From the NCBI GenBank assembly GCA_963669315.1, contig OY770021.1, positions 1,364,001 to 1,428,000 on the forward strand: a stretch of DNA of 64,000 nt, in the 5' to 3' direction. The notes beneath the pieces are model-generated. The model saw only the letters and a list, made by a program, of their open reading frames with translations. It did not search any database and was not told the origin of the DNA. Numbering within the stretch: position 1 is the stretch's first letter; the number at the start of each line of letters is the position of its first letter. Both the position numbers and the translations under genes were made by a program. The stretch comes from SZUA-547 sp963669315 (GTDB lineage: Bacteria; Pseudomonadota; Alphaproteobacteria; Rhodobacterales; Rhodobacteraceae). This document shows, piece by piece, positions 41,536 through 50,120 of the stretch.

Positions 41536-43419
41536 ATGGACCCCCGCCTCCTGAAATATATGGAAGACGAACTCGTCTACATCCGCGAGATGGGCGCGGA
41601 GTTCGCGCAGTCGCATCCCAAGATCGCCTCCCGGCTCGGCATTGAAGGCGTCGAATGCCTGGACCCTTACGTGGAGCGGCTGCTGGAGGGGTTCGCTTTC
41701 CTGTCGGCGCGGGTGCATCTGGAACTGGAGCAGCAGTTCCCCGTCTTCACCCAGCACCTGCTGGAGATCATCTACCCGCACTATCTGTCGCCAATCCCGT
41801 CAATGGTTGTCGCGGAATTCACCCCGGACAAATCTCAAAGCTCGTTCGTCGATGGATATACGATCAAGCGGGGCGCGGTGATGCGGTCTCCGCTGAAGGA
41901 AGGCGACCGCACCCCCTGCGAGTTCCGGCTTGCACAAAACGTCACCTTCTGGCCGCTGGAGATCAGAGACGCCGAATATATCTCGGGCCGCGGCGCAGTT
42001 GTGGCGGCGGGGGTTGGCGCGGACGACCGTGCAACAGCCGCGATCCGCATCCGGATCGGCCGGGTAGGAGACGGCACCCTTTCTGAGGTATCCTGCGACT
42101 CGCTCACCATGCTGGTGCACGGATCGGAACCGGCGCGCTGGCGCTTGCATGAGCAGATCGCCGGGTTCGGTCTGGGCGTGATCGGACGCTCCACCGACCG
42201 GCGCAAGGACTGGAAAGTTTCGGCGAACGGACGCTCGATTGAGGATGTGGGCTATGATCCCGACGAAGCGCTGCTTCCCTATCCGGGCGAAAGCTTCGAC
42301 GGGTACCGCCTGCTGCAGGAATATTTCGCCATTCCAGAGCGGTTTCTGTTCGTAAAGCTCAGCGGCCTGAAGCCCATATTCGAAAAGGCCGAGGGCAAGG
42401 AAGTCGATATCTTCATTCCGGTCTCGGACAATCGCCCGGATCTGCGCCATGCGCTGGATGCGGATTGCTTTCGCCTGTTTGCGGCTCCGGCGGTCAACCT
42501 GTTTCCAAAGCGCTGCGACCGCATTCACCTGAGCGGCCATGAAAATGAGCATCACGTGGTGCCGGATCGCACAGCGCCGATGGATTTTGAGGTCTATCGC
42601 ATCACCCGGCTGACCGGCATCGGCGCCGAGGGCAAGGAAGACGTCGAATTCCGGCCGTTCTACTCCACCGATGACCTGACCGCGGCGGGCGAGAACCATC
42701 CGGCCTACTACACCGTCAAGCGGCGCCCGCGCGTGCGTTCTGAAAAGCAACGCCTGAAGGGCGCGCGCACCAACTACTTGGGCGGCGAGAACTACCTCTC
42801 TCTGGTCGACCGCTCTCAGGCCCCGTATTCCGAGACGCTGAAACAGTTGTCCGTGAGATGTCTCGCCACCAATCGCGATCTGCCAATGCTGTTGGCGACC
42901 GGCACCGGCGACACAGATTTTGTTCTTCCCGAAGGCGGGCCCGTGAAAGAAATCCGCGCGCTGGCCGGCCCTACGAAACCGAGGCCCAGCCTCGCCTTTG
43001 ATGGCGGCGCCGCCTGGCGCCTGATCAGTCATCTCAGCCTCAACTACCTGTCGCTGACAGACAGCGACCCGTCCGACGGGGCGGCGGCGCTGCGCGAAGT
43101 TCTGTCGATCTACTCGCCAATCGGCGGGGCGGCCGCAGGCAAGCAGTTGGAGGGCGTTCGCTCCATCTCCACCCGGCCGATCGTCCGGCGCATTCAGGAC
43201 AAGGCGTTGTCGACCGCGGTGCGGGGTCGTGAGGTGACCGTCACATTCGACGAAAGCTTCTTCACCGGATCGAGCGCTTTCCTTCTGGGCGCAGTGCTCG
43301 ACCGGTTCTTCGCCAAATACGTCTCGCTCAACAGCTTCACCGAAACTGTGATCCGGGATCAGCAGAGAGGGGAGATCTCGCGATGGCCAGCGCGAACCGG
43401 CCTTCGACAGCTGCTCTAG
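41536..43419 (+). CDS. tssF: Type VI baseplate protein TssF
   Basis: A 627-residue protein of normal family length. The N-terminal MDPRLLKYMEDELVYIREMGAEFAQSHPKIASRLG is diagnostic, followed by VERLLEGFAFLSARVHLELEQQFPVF and C-terminal HLSLNYLSL and GREVTVTFDESFFTGSSAFLLGAVLDRFFAKYVSLNSF blocks. GAGGAT lies eight bases before the ATG. TssF forms the (TssF)2-TssG wedge of the baseplate. The end overlaps tssG by 37 bases. Confidence 0.96.
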   Translation: MDPRLLKYMEDELVYIREMGAEFAQSHPKIASRLGIEGVECLDPYVERLLEGFAFLSARVHLELEQQFPVFTQHLLEIIYPHYLSPIPSMVVAEFTPDKSQSSFVDGYTIKRGAVMRSPLKEGDRTPCEFRLAQNVTFWPLEIRDAEYISGRGAVVAAGVGADDRATAAIRIRIGRVGDGTLSEVSCDSLTMLVHGSEPARWRLHEQIAGFGLGVIGRSTDRRKDWKVSANGRSIEDVGYDPDEALLPYPGESFDGYRLLQEYFAIPERFLFVKLSGLKPIFEKAEGKEVDIFIPVSDNRPDLRHALDADCFRLFAAPAVNLFPKRCDRIHLSGHENEHHVVPDRTAPMDFEVYRITRLTGIGAEGKEDVEFRPFYSTDDLTAAGENHPAYYTVKRRPRVRSEKQRLKGARTNYLGGENYLSLVDRSQAPYSETLKQLSVRCLATNRDLPMLLATGTGDTDFVLPEGGPVKEIRALAGPTKPRPSLAFDGGAAWRLISHLSLNYLSLTDSDPSDGAAALREVLSIYSPIGGAAAGKQLEGVRSISTRPIVRRIQDKALSTAVRGREVTVTFDESFFTGSSAFLLGAVLDRFFAKYVSLNSFTETVIRDQQRGEISRWPARTGLRQLL

Positions 43420-44423
43420 GGCGTCTGAAGGCGCTTGCGGCCGATCCCACCCGCTTCAATTTTCAGCGGGCGATGCGGATATTGGACGCGGCGTTCTCCG
43501 ACCGGCCCCGTCTCGGCGAAACCAAGCGTCCGAAAGATGACGCTGTTCGCCTCGGGCAGGATGTCTCGCTGGCTTTTCCCACCTCTACGATCTCTGAATT
43601 CGAGGAGGCGAAAGACGGGCGCCCGGCGAAGCTGACCACCCGATTCTTCGGCCTGTTCGGCCCGAACGGCCCGTTGCCGCTGCATCTGACCGAGTATGCG
43701 CGCGAGCGCAAACGCCACAGCCGCGACGGCACGATGATCGCCTTCGCGGACGTGTTCCATCACCGCTTTCTCAGCCTGTTCTGGCGGGCGTGGTCGTCGG
43801 CGGATCCGGCCTCTTCTTTCGATCGACCGGATTCCGATCATTTCTCGGATGACGTCGCCGCCCTGGCAGGGCATCTGGGCGCGCCGTTCTCAGATCGTGA
43901 CGAAATGCCGGATCTGGCCAAGCGGCGCTTCGCCGGGCGACTGGCCCATCATTCCCGCAATGAGGATGGTTTGCTGGCCATCGTCTCCGCCTTTTTCAAC
44001 GCTCCGGTCGAGATTCAGCCCTTCATCGGGTCCTGGTTGAAACTGGAGCCGGAGGAGCACTGGCGGCTGGGCGACCGTGGGGTCAACGCCCGCCTTGGGC
44101 AATCCACCAGCCTTGGCGGGAGGGTCTGGACGCGGCAGGATAAGTTCCGCATCCGAATTGGCCCTATGGGCATGGAAGAATACGAACGCATGCTGCCGGG
44201 ACGCGAAAGCCTGACACGACTGGTTGCAATCGTCCGAAACTATATCGGCGACGAACTGGACTGGGACTTGAACCTGGTGCTGAAGGAAATTGAAACACCA
44301 CCCGCACAGCTCGGCGCGGCCGGGCAGCTGGGGTGGACCACCTGGATCGGGCAGCGCGAGAAACAGGACGCCTATGACCTGTATCTGACGCCGCTGACAT
44401 CTGACAAAGTGCAATACGGATAG
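43383..44423 (+). CDS. tssG: Type VI baseplate protein TssG
   Basis: A 346-residue protein with the family pattern FNFQRAMRILDAAF, RFFGLFGPNGPLPLHLTEYARER, FHHRFLSLFWRAWSSADPA and WLKLEPEEHWRLG...LGQSTSLGGRVW near the end. It joins TssF in the baseplate wedge. GGGGAG lies nine bases before the ATG, which is inside the tssF 3' end. Confidence 0.95.
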   Translation: MASANRPSTAALGRLKALAADPTRFNFQRAMRILDAAFSDRPRLGETKRPKDDAVRLGQDVSLAFPTSTISEFEEAKDGRPAKLTTRFFGLFGPNGPLPLHLTEYARERKRHSRDGTMIAFADVFHHRFLSLFWRAWSSADPASSFDRPDSDHFSDDVAALAGHLGAPFSDRDEMPDLAKRRFAGRLAHHSRNEDGLLAIVSAFFNAPVEIQPFIGSWLKLEPEEHWRLGDRGVNARLGQSTSLGGRVWTRQDKFRIRIGPMGMEEYERMLPGRESLTRLVAIVRNYIGDELDWDLNLVLKEIETPPAQLGAAGQLGWTTWIGQREKQDAYDLYLTPLTSDKVQYG

Positions 44424-44449
44424 GCCGAAACGGCTGCAGGGAGAGAAAC

Positions 44450-47152
44450 ATGGCGGAAATCAGCAGAGTGGCGCTGTTCGGCAAGCTCAACAAGCTGGGA
44501 TATCAGGCGATCGAAGGGGCGACCGTCTTTTGCAAGATGCGCGGCAACCCTTATGTGGAGCTGGTCCACTGGTTGCAGCAGATTCTGCAGATGCAGGACA
44601 GCGACCTGATGCGGATCGTCCAGCATTTCGACCTGAACCCCTCGCAACTTGCCAAGGATGTGACGGAATCTCTGGATCGGCTACCGCGCGGCTCGACCTC
44701 TATCTCTGATCTTTCCACCCATATTCAGGAAGCCGTCGAACAAGCCTGGGTCTACGCCAGCCTGTTGTATAATTCGAACCAGGTTCGCAGCGGCCACCTG
44801 ATGATCGGCCTGACCAAGACACCCTCGCTGAAGAACGCGCTCTACGCGATCTCCGGCGAGTTCAAGAAGATCAAGCCAGAGGAGTTGTCGGACAATTTCG
44901 ACGACATTCTGGGCGATTCGGTTGAGGCGCAGCTGGCCCCTCAGGATGGCAGCCAGGTTGGCGGCGGCGCGGTTCCGGGAGAGGCCGCAGGCGCCATGGC
45001 CCCGGCGCAGATGGGCAAGGAAGAGGCGCTGCAGCAATTCTGCGTCGACATGACGGAGCAGGCGCGCAGCGGCGAGATAGACAATATTGTCGGACGGGAT
45101 GAAGAAATCCGTCAGATCGTCGACATCCTGATGCGCCGTCGGCAAAACAACCCGATTCTGACTGGAGAGGCCGGCGTCGGCAAAACCGCGGTTGTCGAGG
45201 GCTTCGCCCTTCGCATCGCGCGCGGAGACGTTCCACCCAGCCTGCAGGACGCGCGCCTTCTGATGCTGGATGTCGGCCTGCTGCAGGCCGGCGCCTCGAT
45301 GAAGGGCGAGTTCGAAAACCGGCTGCGCGCCGTGATTGACGAGGTGCAGGCCAGCCCCACCCCGATCCTGCTGTTCGTCGATGAGACCCACACGCTGGTT
45401 GGCGCGGGCGGTCAGGCAGGCACCGGCGACGCCGCCAACCTGCTAAAGCCCGCGCTGGCGCGCGGCACGCTGCGCACGATCGGCGCGACAACCTGGGCCG
45501 AGTACAAAAAACATATCGAGAAGGATGCCGCTCTGACCCGCCGCTTCCAGGTGGTCAAAGTCGATGAGCCCGGCGAGGAGAAGGCGATCCTGATGATGCG
45601 CGGCATCGCCGGGATGCTTGAGAAGCACCACAAAGTGCAGATCCTCGACGAGGCGCTGGACGCGGCGGTGCGGCTTTCGCATCGCTACATTCCGGCGCGG
45701 CAACTGCCGGACAAGTCGGTCAGCCTGATCGACACCTCATGCGCCCGCGTTGCGATCAGCCAGCATGCGGTGCCCGCGGAAGTCGATGATTGCCAGCGGC
45801 GCATTCAGGCGCTGGACACCGAGCTCGGCATCATCGACCGCGAAGAAAGCGCCGGCTATGAGGTGACGGAGCGTCGCGCGCAGGCCACGACCCTTCTCGA
45901 CGCTGAGAAAGAGCGCCTGGAGGCGCTGGAGGAGCGCTGGGCCGGCGAGAAGGAAATCGTCGAGAGGATTCTCGAAATTCGCAGCAAGCTGCGCAAAGGC
46001 GGCGCCGCGGTGGATGAGCCGGGCGCGGCGGAGGACACCGAGCATTCCGAGCTGAGCGAAGACGAGCGCGCCGGCCTTCTGACCGAGCTGAAAGAGACGC
46101 AGGACAAACTGCACGAAGTGCAAGGCGAGACCCCGCTGATCCTTCCCATTGTCGACGCGCAGGCGGTGGCCACGGTCGTTGGCGACTGGACCGGCGTCCC
46201 GGTCGGCCGGATGATGAAGGACGAGATTGCGACCGTACTCAGCCTCGCCGATCACCTGAACAAGCGCGTGATCGGTCAGGACCACGCGATGGACATGATC
46301 GCCAAGCGCATCCAGACCTCTCGCGCGGGGCTCGACAACCCGAACAAGCCGATCGGCGTCTTCATGCTGGCCGGCCCGTCAGGCGTCGGTAAAACCGAGA
46401 CCGCGCTGGCGCTGGCCGAAGCGCTTTATGGCGGCGAACAGAACGTCGTCACCATCAACATGTCGGAATATCAGGAGGCGCACACCGTCTCCTCGCTCAA
46501 AGGCGCGCCTCCGGGCTATGTCGGCTATGGCGAGGGCGGCGTTCTGACCGAAGCGGTGCGGCGCAAGCCTTACTCTGTCGTGCTGCTGGACGAGGTGGAG
46601 AAAGCCCACCCGGACGTGCACGAGATCTTCTTCCAGGTGTTCGACAAGGGCATCATGGAGGATGGCGAAGGCCGGCTGATCGACTTCAAGAACACGCTGA
46701 TCCTGTTAACCTCGAATGTCGGATCCGAGTTGATCATGGACATGTGCGGCGATCCTGAACTGCTGCCGGAGCCTGACGGCATCTCCAAAGCGCTGCGCGA
46801 GCCGCTGCTTCAGGTCTTCCCGGCGGCGCTGCTCGGCCGGATCGTGACGATCCCCTATTATCCGCTGAGCGATCACATGATCAGTGAGATCTCCAAGCTG
46901 CAGCTTGGCCGAATCGTCAAGCGCATCCAGTCGACCCATGGCGTGCCGCTGACATACGATGACGCGGTGATCAAAACGATCGTGGAGCGTTGTCAGGAGC
47001 TGGAGTCGGGCGGACGTATGATCGATGCGATCCTGACCAACACGATGCTGCCAGCGATCTCGACGGAGTTCTTGCGTCGCACCATGGACGGCGAGCCGAT
47101 CGAGAAGGTCCACGTGAATATCGAGGACGGAGAGTTCACTTACGAGTTCTGA
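44450..47152 (+). CDS. clpV: Type VI AAA+ ATPase TssH (ClpV)
   Basis: A 900-residue Clp/Hsp100-type ATPase that unfolds and recycles contracted TssBC sheath. The N domain (about 1-160) is followed by AAA module 1 with Walker A GEAGVGKTAVV near residue 240, a coiled-coil middle part (about 425-545), and module 2 with Walker A GPSGVGKTETAL near residue 643 and Walker B YSVVLLDEVEKAHP. GGGAGA precedes the ATG. The next gene starts 125 bases later and is a voltage-gated channel, not a usual type VI gene. Confidence 0.96.
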   Translation: MAEISRVALFGKLNKLGYQAIEGATVFCKMRGNPYVELVHWLQQILQMQDSDLMRIVQHFDLNPSQLAKDVTESLDRLPRGSTSISDLSTHIQEAVEQAWVYASLLYNSNQVRSGHLMIGLTKTPSLKNALYAISGEFKKIKPEELSDNFDDILGDSVEAQLAPQDGSQVGGGAVPGEAAGAMAPAQMGKEEALQQFCVDMTEQARSGEIDNIVGRDEEIRQIVDILMRRRQNNPILTGEAGVGKTAVVEGFALRIARGDVPPSLQDARLLMLDVGLLQAGASMKGEFENRLRAVIDEVQASPTPILLFVDETHTLVGAGGQAGTGDAANLLKPALARGTLRTIGATTWAEYKKHIEKDAALTRRFQVVKVDEPGEEKAILMMRGIAGMLEKHHKVQILDEALDAAVRLSHRYIPARQLPDKSVSLIDTSCARVAISQHAVPAEVDDCQRRIQALDTELGIIDREESAGYEVTERRAQATTLLDAEKERLEALEERWAGEKEIVERILEIRSKLRKGGAAVDEPGAAEDTEHSELSEDERAGLLTELKETQDKLHEVQGETPLILPIVDAQAVATVVGDWTGVPVGRMMKDEIATVLSLADHLNKRVIGQDHAMDMIAKRIQTSRAGLDNPNKPIGVFMLAGPSGVGKTETALALAEALYGGEQNVVTINMSEYQEAHTVSSLKGAPPGYVGYGEGGVLTEAVRRKPYSVVLLDEVEKAHPDVHEIFFQVFDKGIMEDGEGRLIDFKNTLILLTSNVGSELIMDMCGDPELLPEPDGISKALREPLLQVFPAALLGRIVTIPYYPLSDHMISEISKLQLGRIVKRIQSTHGVPLTYDDAVIKTIVERCQELESGGRMIDAILTNTMLPAISTEFLRRTMDGEPIEKVHVNIEDGEFTYEF

Positions 47153-47277
47153 TGTCGAAACGCCTTCGTTGTCCGCGACTCAACGCCATCAAGGGCGAAC
47201 GAAGGCTGCTCAGAACGGGATTTAGACGATAGAATGCGTTTCACACCCACAGGTGGAACGACAAAACGCGACGAAAG

Positions 47278-48174
47278 ATGACGGCTGACTCAGAGGGCCT
47301 AATGTCTACACTGACCGACAATGAAAGCGTGATGGAGACCTCTCCCGACGACCATAGCCTGCGGGCGAAGGCGCGGCGGCTGGTCGAGACCAACTCGTTC
47401 AAGAACTCGATCATGATCGTGATCATTCTCAGCGCCGCTTTTATCGGCCTCGGCACGGCGCCGTCATATCAAGCGAAATACGGCAGCGTTCTGTCCCTGA
47501 TGGACACGATCGTCATCGTCATCTTCGTGGTCGAGTTGGGTATCAAGCTGTACGGTTATGGCTGGAACTTCTTCAAATCCGGCTGGAACATCTTCGACCT
47601 TGTGATCGTCCTGATCTCTCTGGCGCCTGCGGATGAAGGGCTTAAAGCGCTCCGAACGCTGCGTATTCTCAGGGCCATGCGCATCCTCTCCATCGTGCCG
47701 CAGATGCGCAAGGTGGTCGTTGCGCTGTTGACCGCACTGCCGGGCATGGCCTCCGTCATCATCGTGCTGGGCATCGTCTTTTATATCTTCGCCGTGATCA
47801 CCACCCGGCTTTACGGCGCGGCGTTCGACGACTGGTTCGGCTCGGTCGGCGCGTCGCTCTATTCGCTGTTCCAGATCATGACGCTTGAAAGCTGGTCGAT
47901 GGGCATCGTGCGACCGGTGATGGAGCAGTATCCCTTCGCGTGGGTGGTGTTCGTGCCCTTCATCATGATCACCACATTCGCGGTGGTGAACCTGTTTGTC
48001 GGCCTTCTGGTCAACACCATGCAAGAGGCGGTTGAGGAAGAAAAAGAAGCCGAGATCGAGAAGTTGCGAGAACTGGTCCGCGAGGAGAACGCCGCTGTCA
48101 GCGCCCAGATCGAAGAGCTTCAGCAAACGATCAAGGCGCTGCACGACGCGACGGCGAAGAGCAACGAGCGTTGA
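47278..48174 (+). CDS. Voltage-gated sodium channel, NavAb/NaChBac type
   Basis: A 298-residue six-span ion channel. S1 is SIMIVIILSAAFIGLG, S2 IVIVIFVVELGIKLYGYG, S3 WNIFDLVIVLISLA, and S4 carries Arg at 126, 129, 132 and 135 in the R-x-x-R array of a voltage sensor. The pore selectivity filter is TLESWSM (202-208, bases 47881-47901), the sequence of the sodium-selective NavAb channel. S6 is IMITTFAVVNLFVGLLVNTM, followed by a long charged coiled coil (about 250-298) as in bacterial Nav tetramers. It is on the same strand as, and between, clpV and a fused sheath-like gene (31 bases downstream). ATG 47302 is an alternative start. Confidence 0.92.
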   Translation: MTADSEGLMSTLTDNESVMETSPDDHSLRAKARRLVETNSFKNSIMIVIILSAAFIGLGTAPSYQAKYGSVLSLMDTIVIVIFVVELGIKLYGYGWNFFKSGWNIFDLVIVLISLAPADEGLKALRTLRILRAMRILSIVPQMRKVVVALLTALPGMASVIIVLGIVFYIFAVITTRLYGAAFDDWFGSVGASLYSLFQIMTLESWSMGIVRPVMEQYPFAWVVFVPFIMITTFAVVNLFVGLLVNTMQEAVEEEKEAEIEKLRELVREENAAVSAQIEELQQTIKALHDATAKSNER

Positions 48175-48205
48175 GACGAGCGGGACCGGACATAGGAGCC
48201 AATTT

Positions 48206-50056
48206 GTGAGCGACGTGGAATTCAAACCCAATTTCGGAACCCTCTCCGCGCCGGAGCCGGAGCGCCGCCCCGACGGCAAAGGGCGCAAGCGACTCGCGAT
48301 CCTCGGCGACTTTTCGGGCCGGGCCACGCGCGGCGAACTGGAGATCGGCGACGGGCTGGCCAACCGCAAGCCGCTGAAGCTGGATGTCGATACGATCGAA
48401 CATCTGCTGCAACGGCTGGACATCAAGGTGATGCTGCCGCTGGGCGAAGACGAGTCTGTGATCGAAGTCGAGGTCAGCGAGATCGAGTCGTTCCATCCCG
48501 ACGAATTGTATGAAGAGCTGGAGCTTTTCTCGGAACTGTCGGGGCTGCGGCAGCAGCTGAAGAATTCCAGCACCTTTGAGCGCGCGGCAGCGACGGTTCG
48601 CGGCTGGGCGGATGACTTGGGCGATGCGCCCAAGCGTAAGAAGAAGCCACGTACGGCGTCGGTCGCGGTCGGCGCACGGCTGTCGGACTTCGAGAAATTG
48701 ATGGGTCAGCGCGTCAAGGCCAGCCAAGAGGAAGCCGATATTGACGGGCTGATCTCGAATATCGTCGGCCCACATGTCGTCGCCGCCCCCGACCCTGAAC
48801 AGGGCACGCTTTTGGCGGCGGTGGACGCGGCGCTGTCGGACGCCATGCTTCGGGTTCTGCACCACCCGGATTTTCAGACGGTGGAGGCCGCCTGGCGTTC
48901 CGCCGATCTGCTGACGCGGCGGGTCGAAACCGATTCTGAGTTGCAGTTGGTGATGTATGACGTCTCGGTTGAGGAATTCTCCGCCGATCTCGCCGCGCAG
49001 GACGAACTATCGGAAAGCGGCCTTTACAAGATGCTGGTCGAGAACCCGGCGCTTGACGAGGATGCGGGTCCGTTGTCTGCGATTTTCGGGCTTTACGAGT
49101 TCGATGAGACGCCGCCGCACGCCGAGTTGCTCAGCCGGATCGGCAAGATCGCGCAGCAGGCGCACGCGCCTTTCGTCGCGTCGATGTCCGCCAATGCGTT
49201 GAAAATCGACTGGGCCGATCATCACAAGCTGATCCGCGACACTTGGAAGACGCTGAAAAAGTCGCCGGAAGCCGCCTATATCGGTCTCGCCTGCCCCCGT
49301 TTCCTGCTGCGCCACCCCTACGGCGCCAAGTCCGAGCCGATCGACCCGTTCGATTTCGAAGAATTCTCAAAGCGCGAGGGCGTCAAGGGCATGCTGTGGT
49401 CCAGCCCGGCGGTTCTGGCCTGCGTGATGCTGGGCAAGACGCTAAAGGAGAGCAAGCGGCTGGGTCAGATCATGACCATGAACGATGTGCCCTATCACAT
49501 CATGGAGGACGAGTACGGCGATCAGGTCGCCCTGCCCGCCACCGAGCGTTTGCTGAACGCGAAGACCGCGCAGAAGCTCGCCAAGCGGGGCTATATGCCA
49601 GTTCTCTCGATCAAGGGACGCAACGACGTGCGGCTCGGCTCGTTCCAGTCGCTGAAGGGAAAGCCGATCGCGGGCTTCTGGTCCGGCGCGCCGGTCCCGA
49701 TCGAAGCGGCGGAGCCGGAGGTCGAGGTTACGATGATCGCGGGCGAAGCGCCCGAACGCGTCTCGGTCGCAGCTGAGGTCGAGGAAACGGCGAGCGCCGA
49801 TGACGATCTGGACTTGGATTTGGACCTCGATTTCGACCTCGGCGATGACGATGACAGCTCGGACGACAGCGGCGGGGACGATCTGGATCTGGACCTCGAT
49901 CTCGATCTCGACGATCTGGGCCTCGATGACGACGATGATGATGACGACGGCATGGATGAGCTGGACGCGCTGCTGGCCGATCTGGGCGGCGACGATGACG
50001 ACGATGAGGATGGCGACCTCGACGCCGATCTCGATGCGCTGCTGGCCGATCTTTAA
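48206..50056 (+). CDS. TssB-TssC fusion-like protein with Asp/Leu tail
   Basis: A 616-residue protein. Residues about 25-130 parallel TssB (RLAILGDFSGR, RKPLKLDVDTIEHLLQRL, VEVSEIESFHPDELYEELELFSELSGLRQQL). Residues about 150-495 parallel TssC (LHHPDFQTVEAAWRSADLL, ELLSRIGKIAQQAHAPFVASM, CPRFLLRHPYGAKSEPIDPFDFEEF, LAKRGYMPVL). The TssC C-terminal segment that links sheath subunits is absent. From residue 532 the protein ends in 85 residues that are mostly Asp and Leu, including two DLDALLADL-like units. GTG 48206 follows AGGAG by seven bases. It is probably a sheath accessory or regulator rather than a main sheath subunit. Confidence 0.85.
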   Translation: MSDVEFKPNFGTLSAPEPERRPDGKGRKRLAILGDFSGRATRGELEIGDGLANRKPLKLDVDTIEHLLQRLDIKVMLPLGEDESVIEVEVSEIESFHPDELYEELELFSELSGLRQQLKNSSTFERAAATVRGWADDLGDAPKRKKKPRTASVAVGARLSDFEKLMGQRVKASQEEADIDGLISNIVGPHVVAAPDPEQGTLLAAVDAALSDAMLRVLHHPDFQTVEAAWRSADLLTRRVETDSELQLVMYDVSVEEFSADLAAQDELSESGLYKMLVENPALDEDAGPLSAIFGLYEFDETPPHAELLSRIGKIAQQAHAPFVASMSANALKIDWADHHKLIRDTWKTLKKSPEAAYIGLACPRFLLRHPYGAKSEPIDPFDFEEFSKREGVKGMLWSSPAVLACVMLGKTLKESKRLGQIMTMNDVPYHIMEDEYGDQVALPATERLLNAKTAQKLAKRGYMPVLSIKGRNDVRLGSFQSLKGKPIAGFWSGAPVPIEAAEPEVEVTMIAGEAPERVSVAAEVEETASADDDLDLDLDLDFDLGDDDDSSDDSGGDDLDLDLDLDLDDLGLDDDDDDDDGMDELDALLADLGGDDDDDEDGDLDADLDALLADL

Positions 50057-50120
50057 CGTGGCGTGAGTTTGTTCGACCTGCCCTTTCCGGGCCTGGCCCT
50101 GATACGACCGGAGGCGTGAG

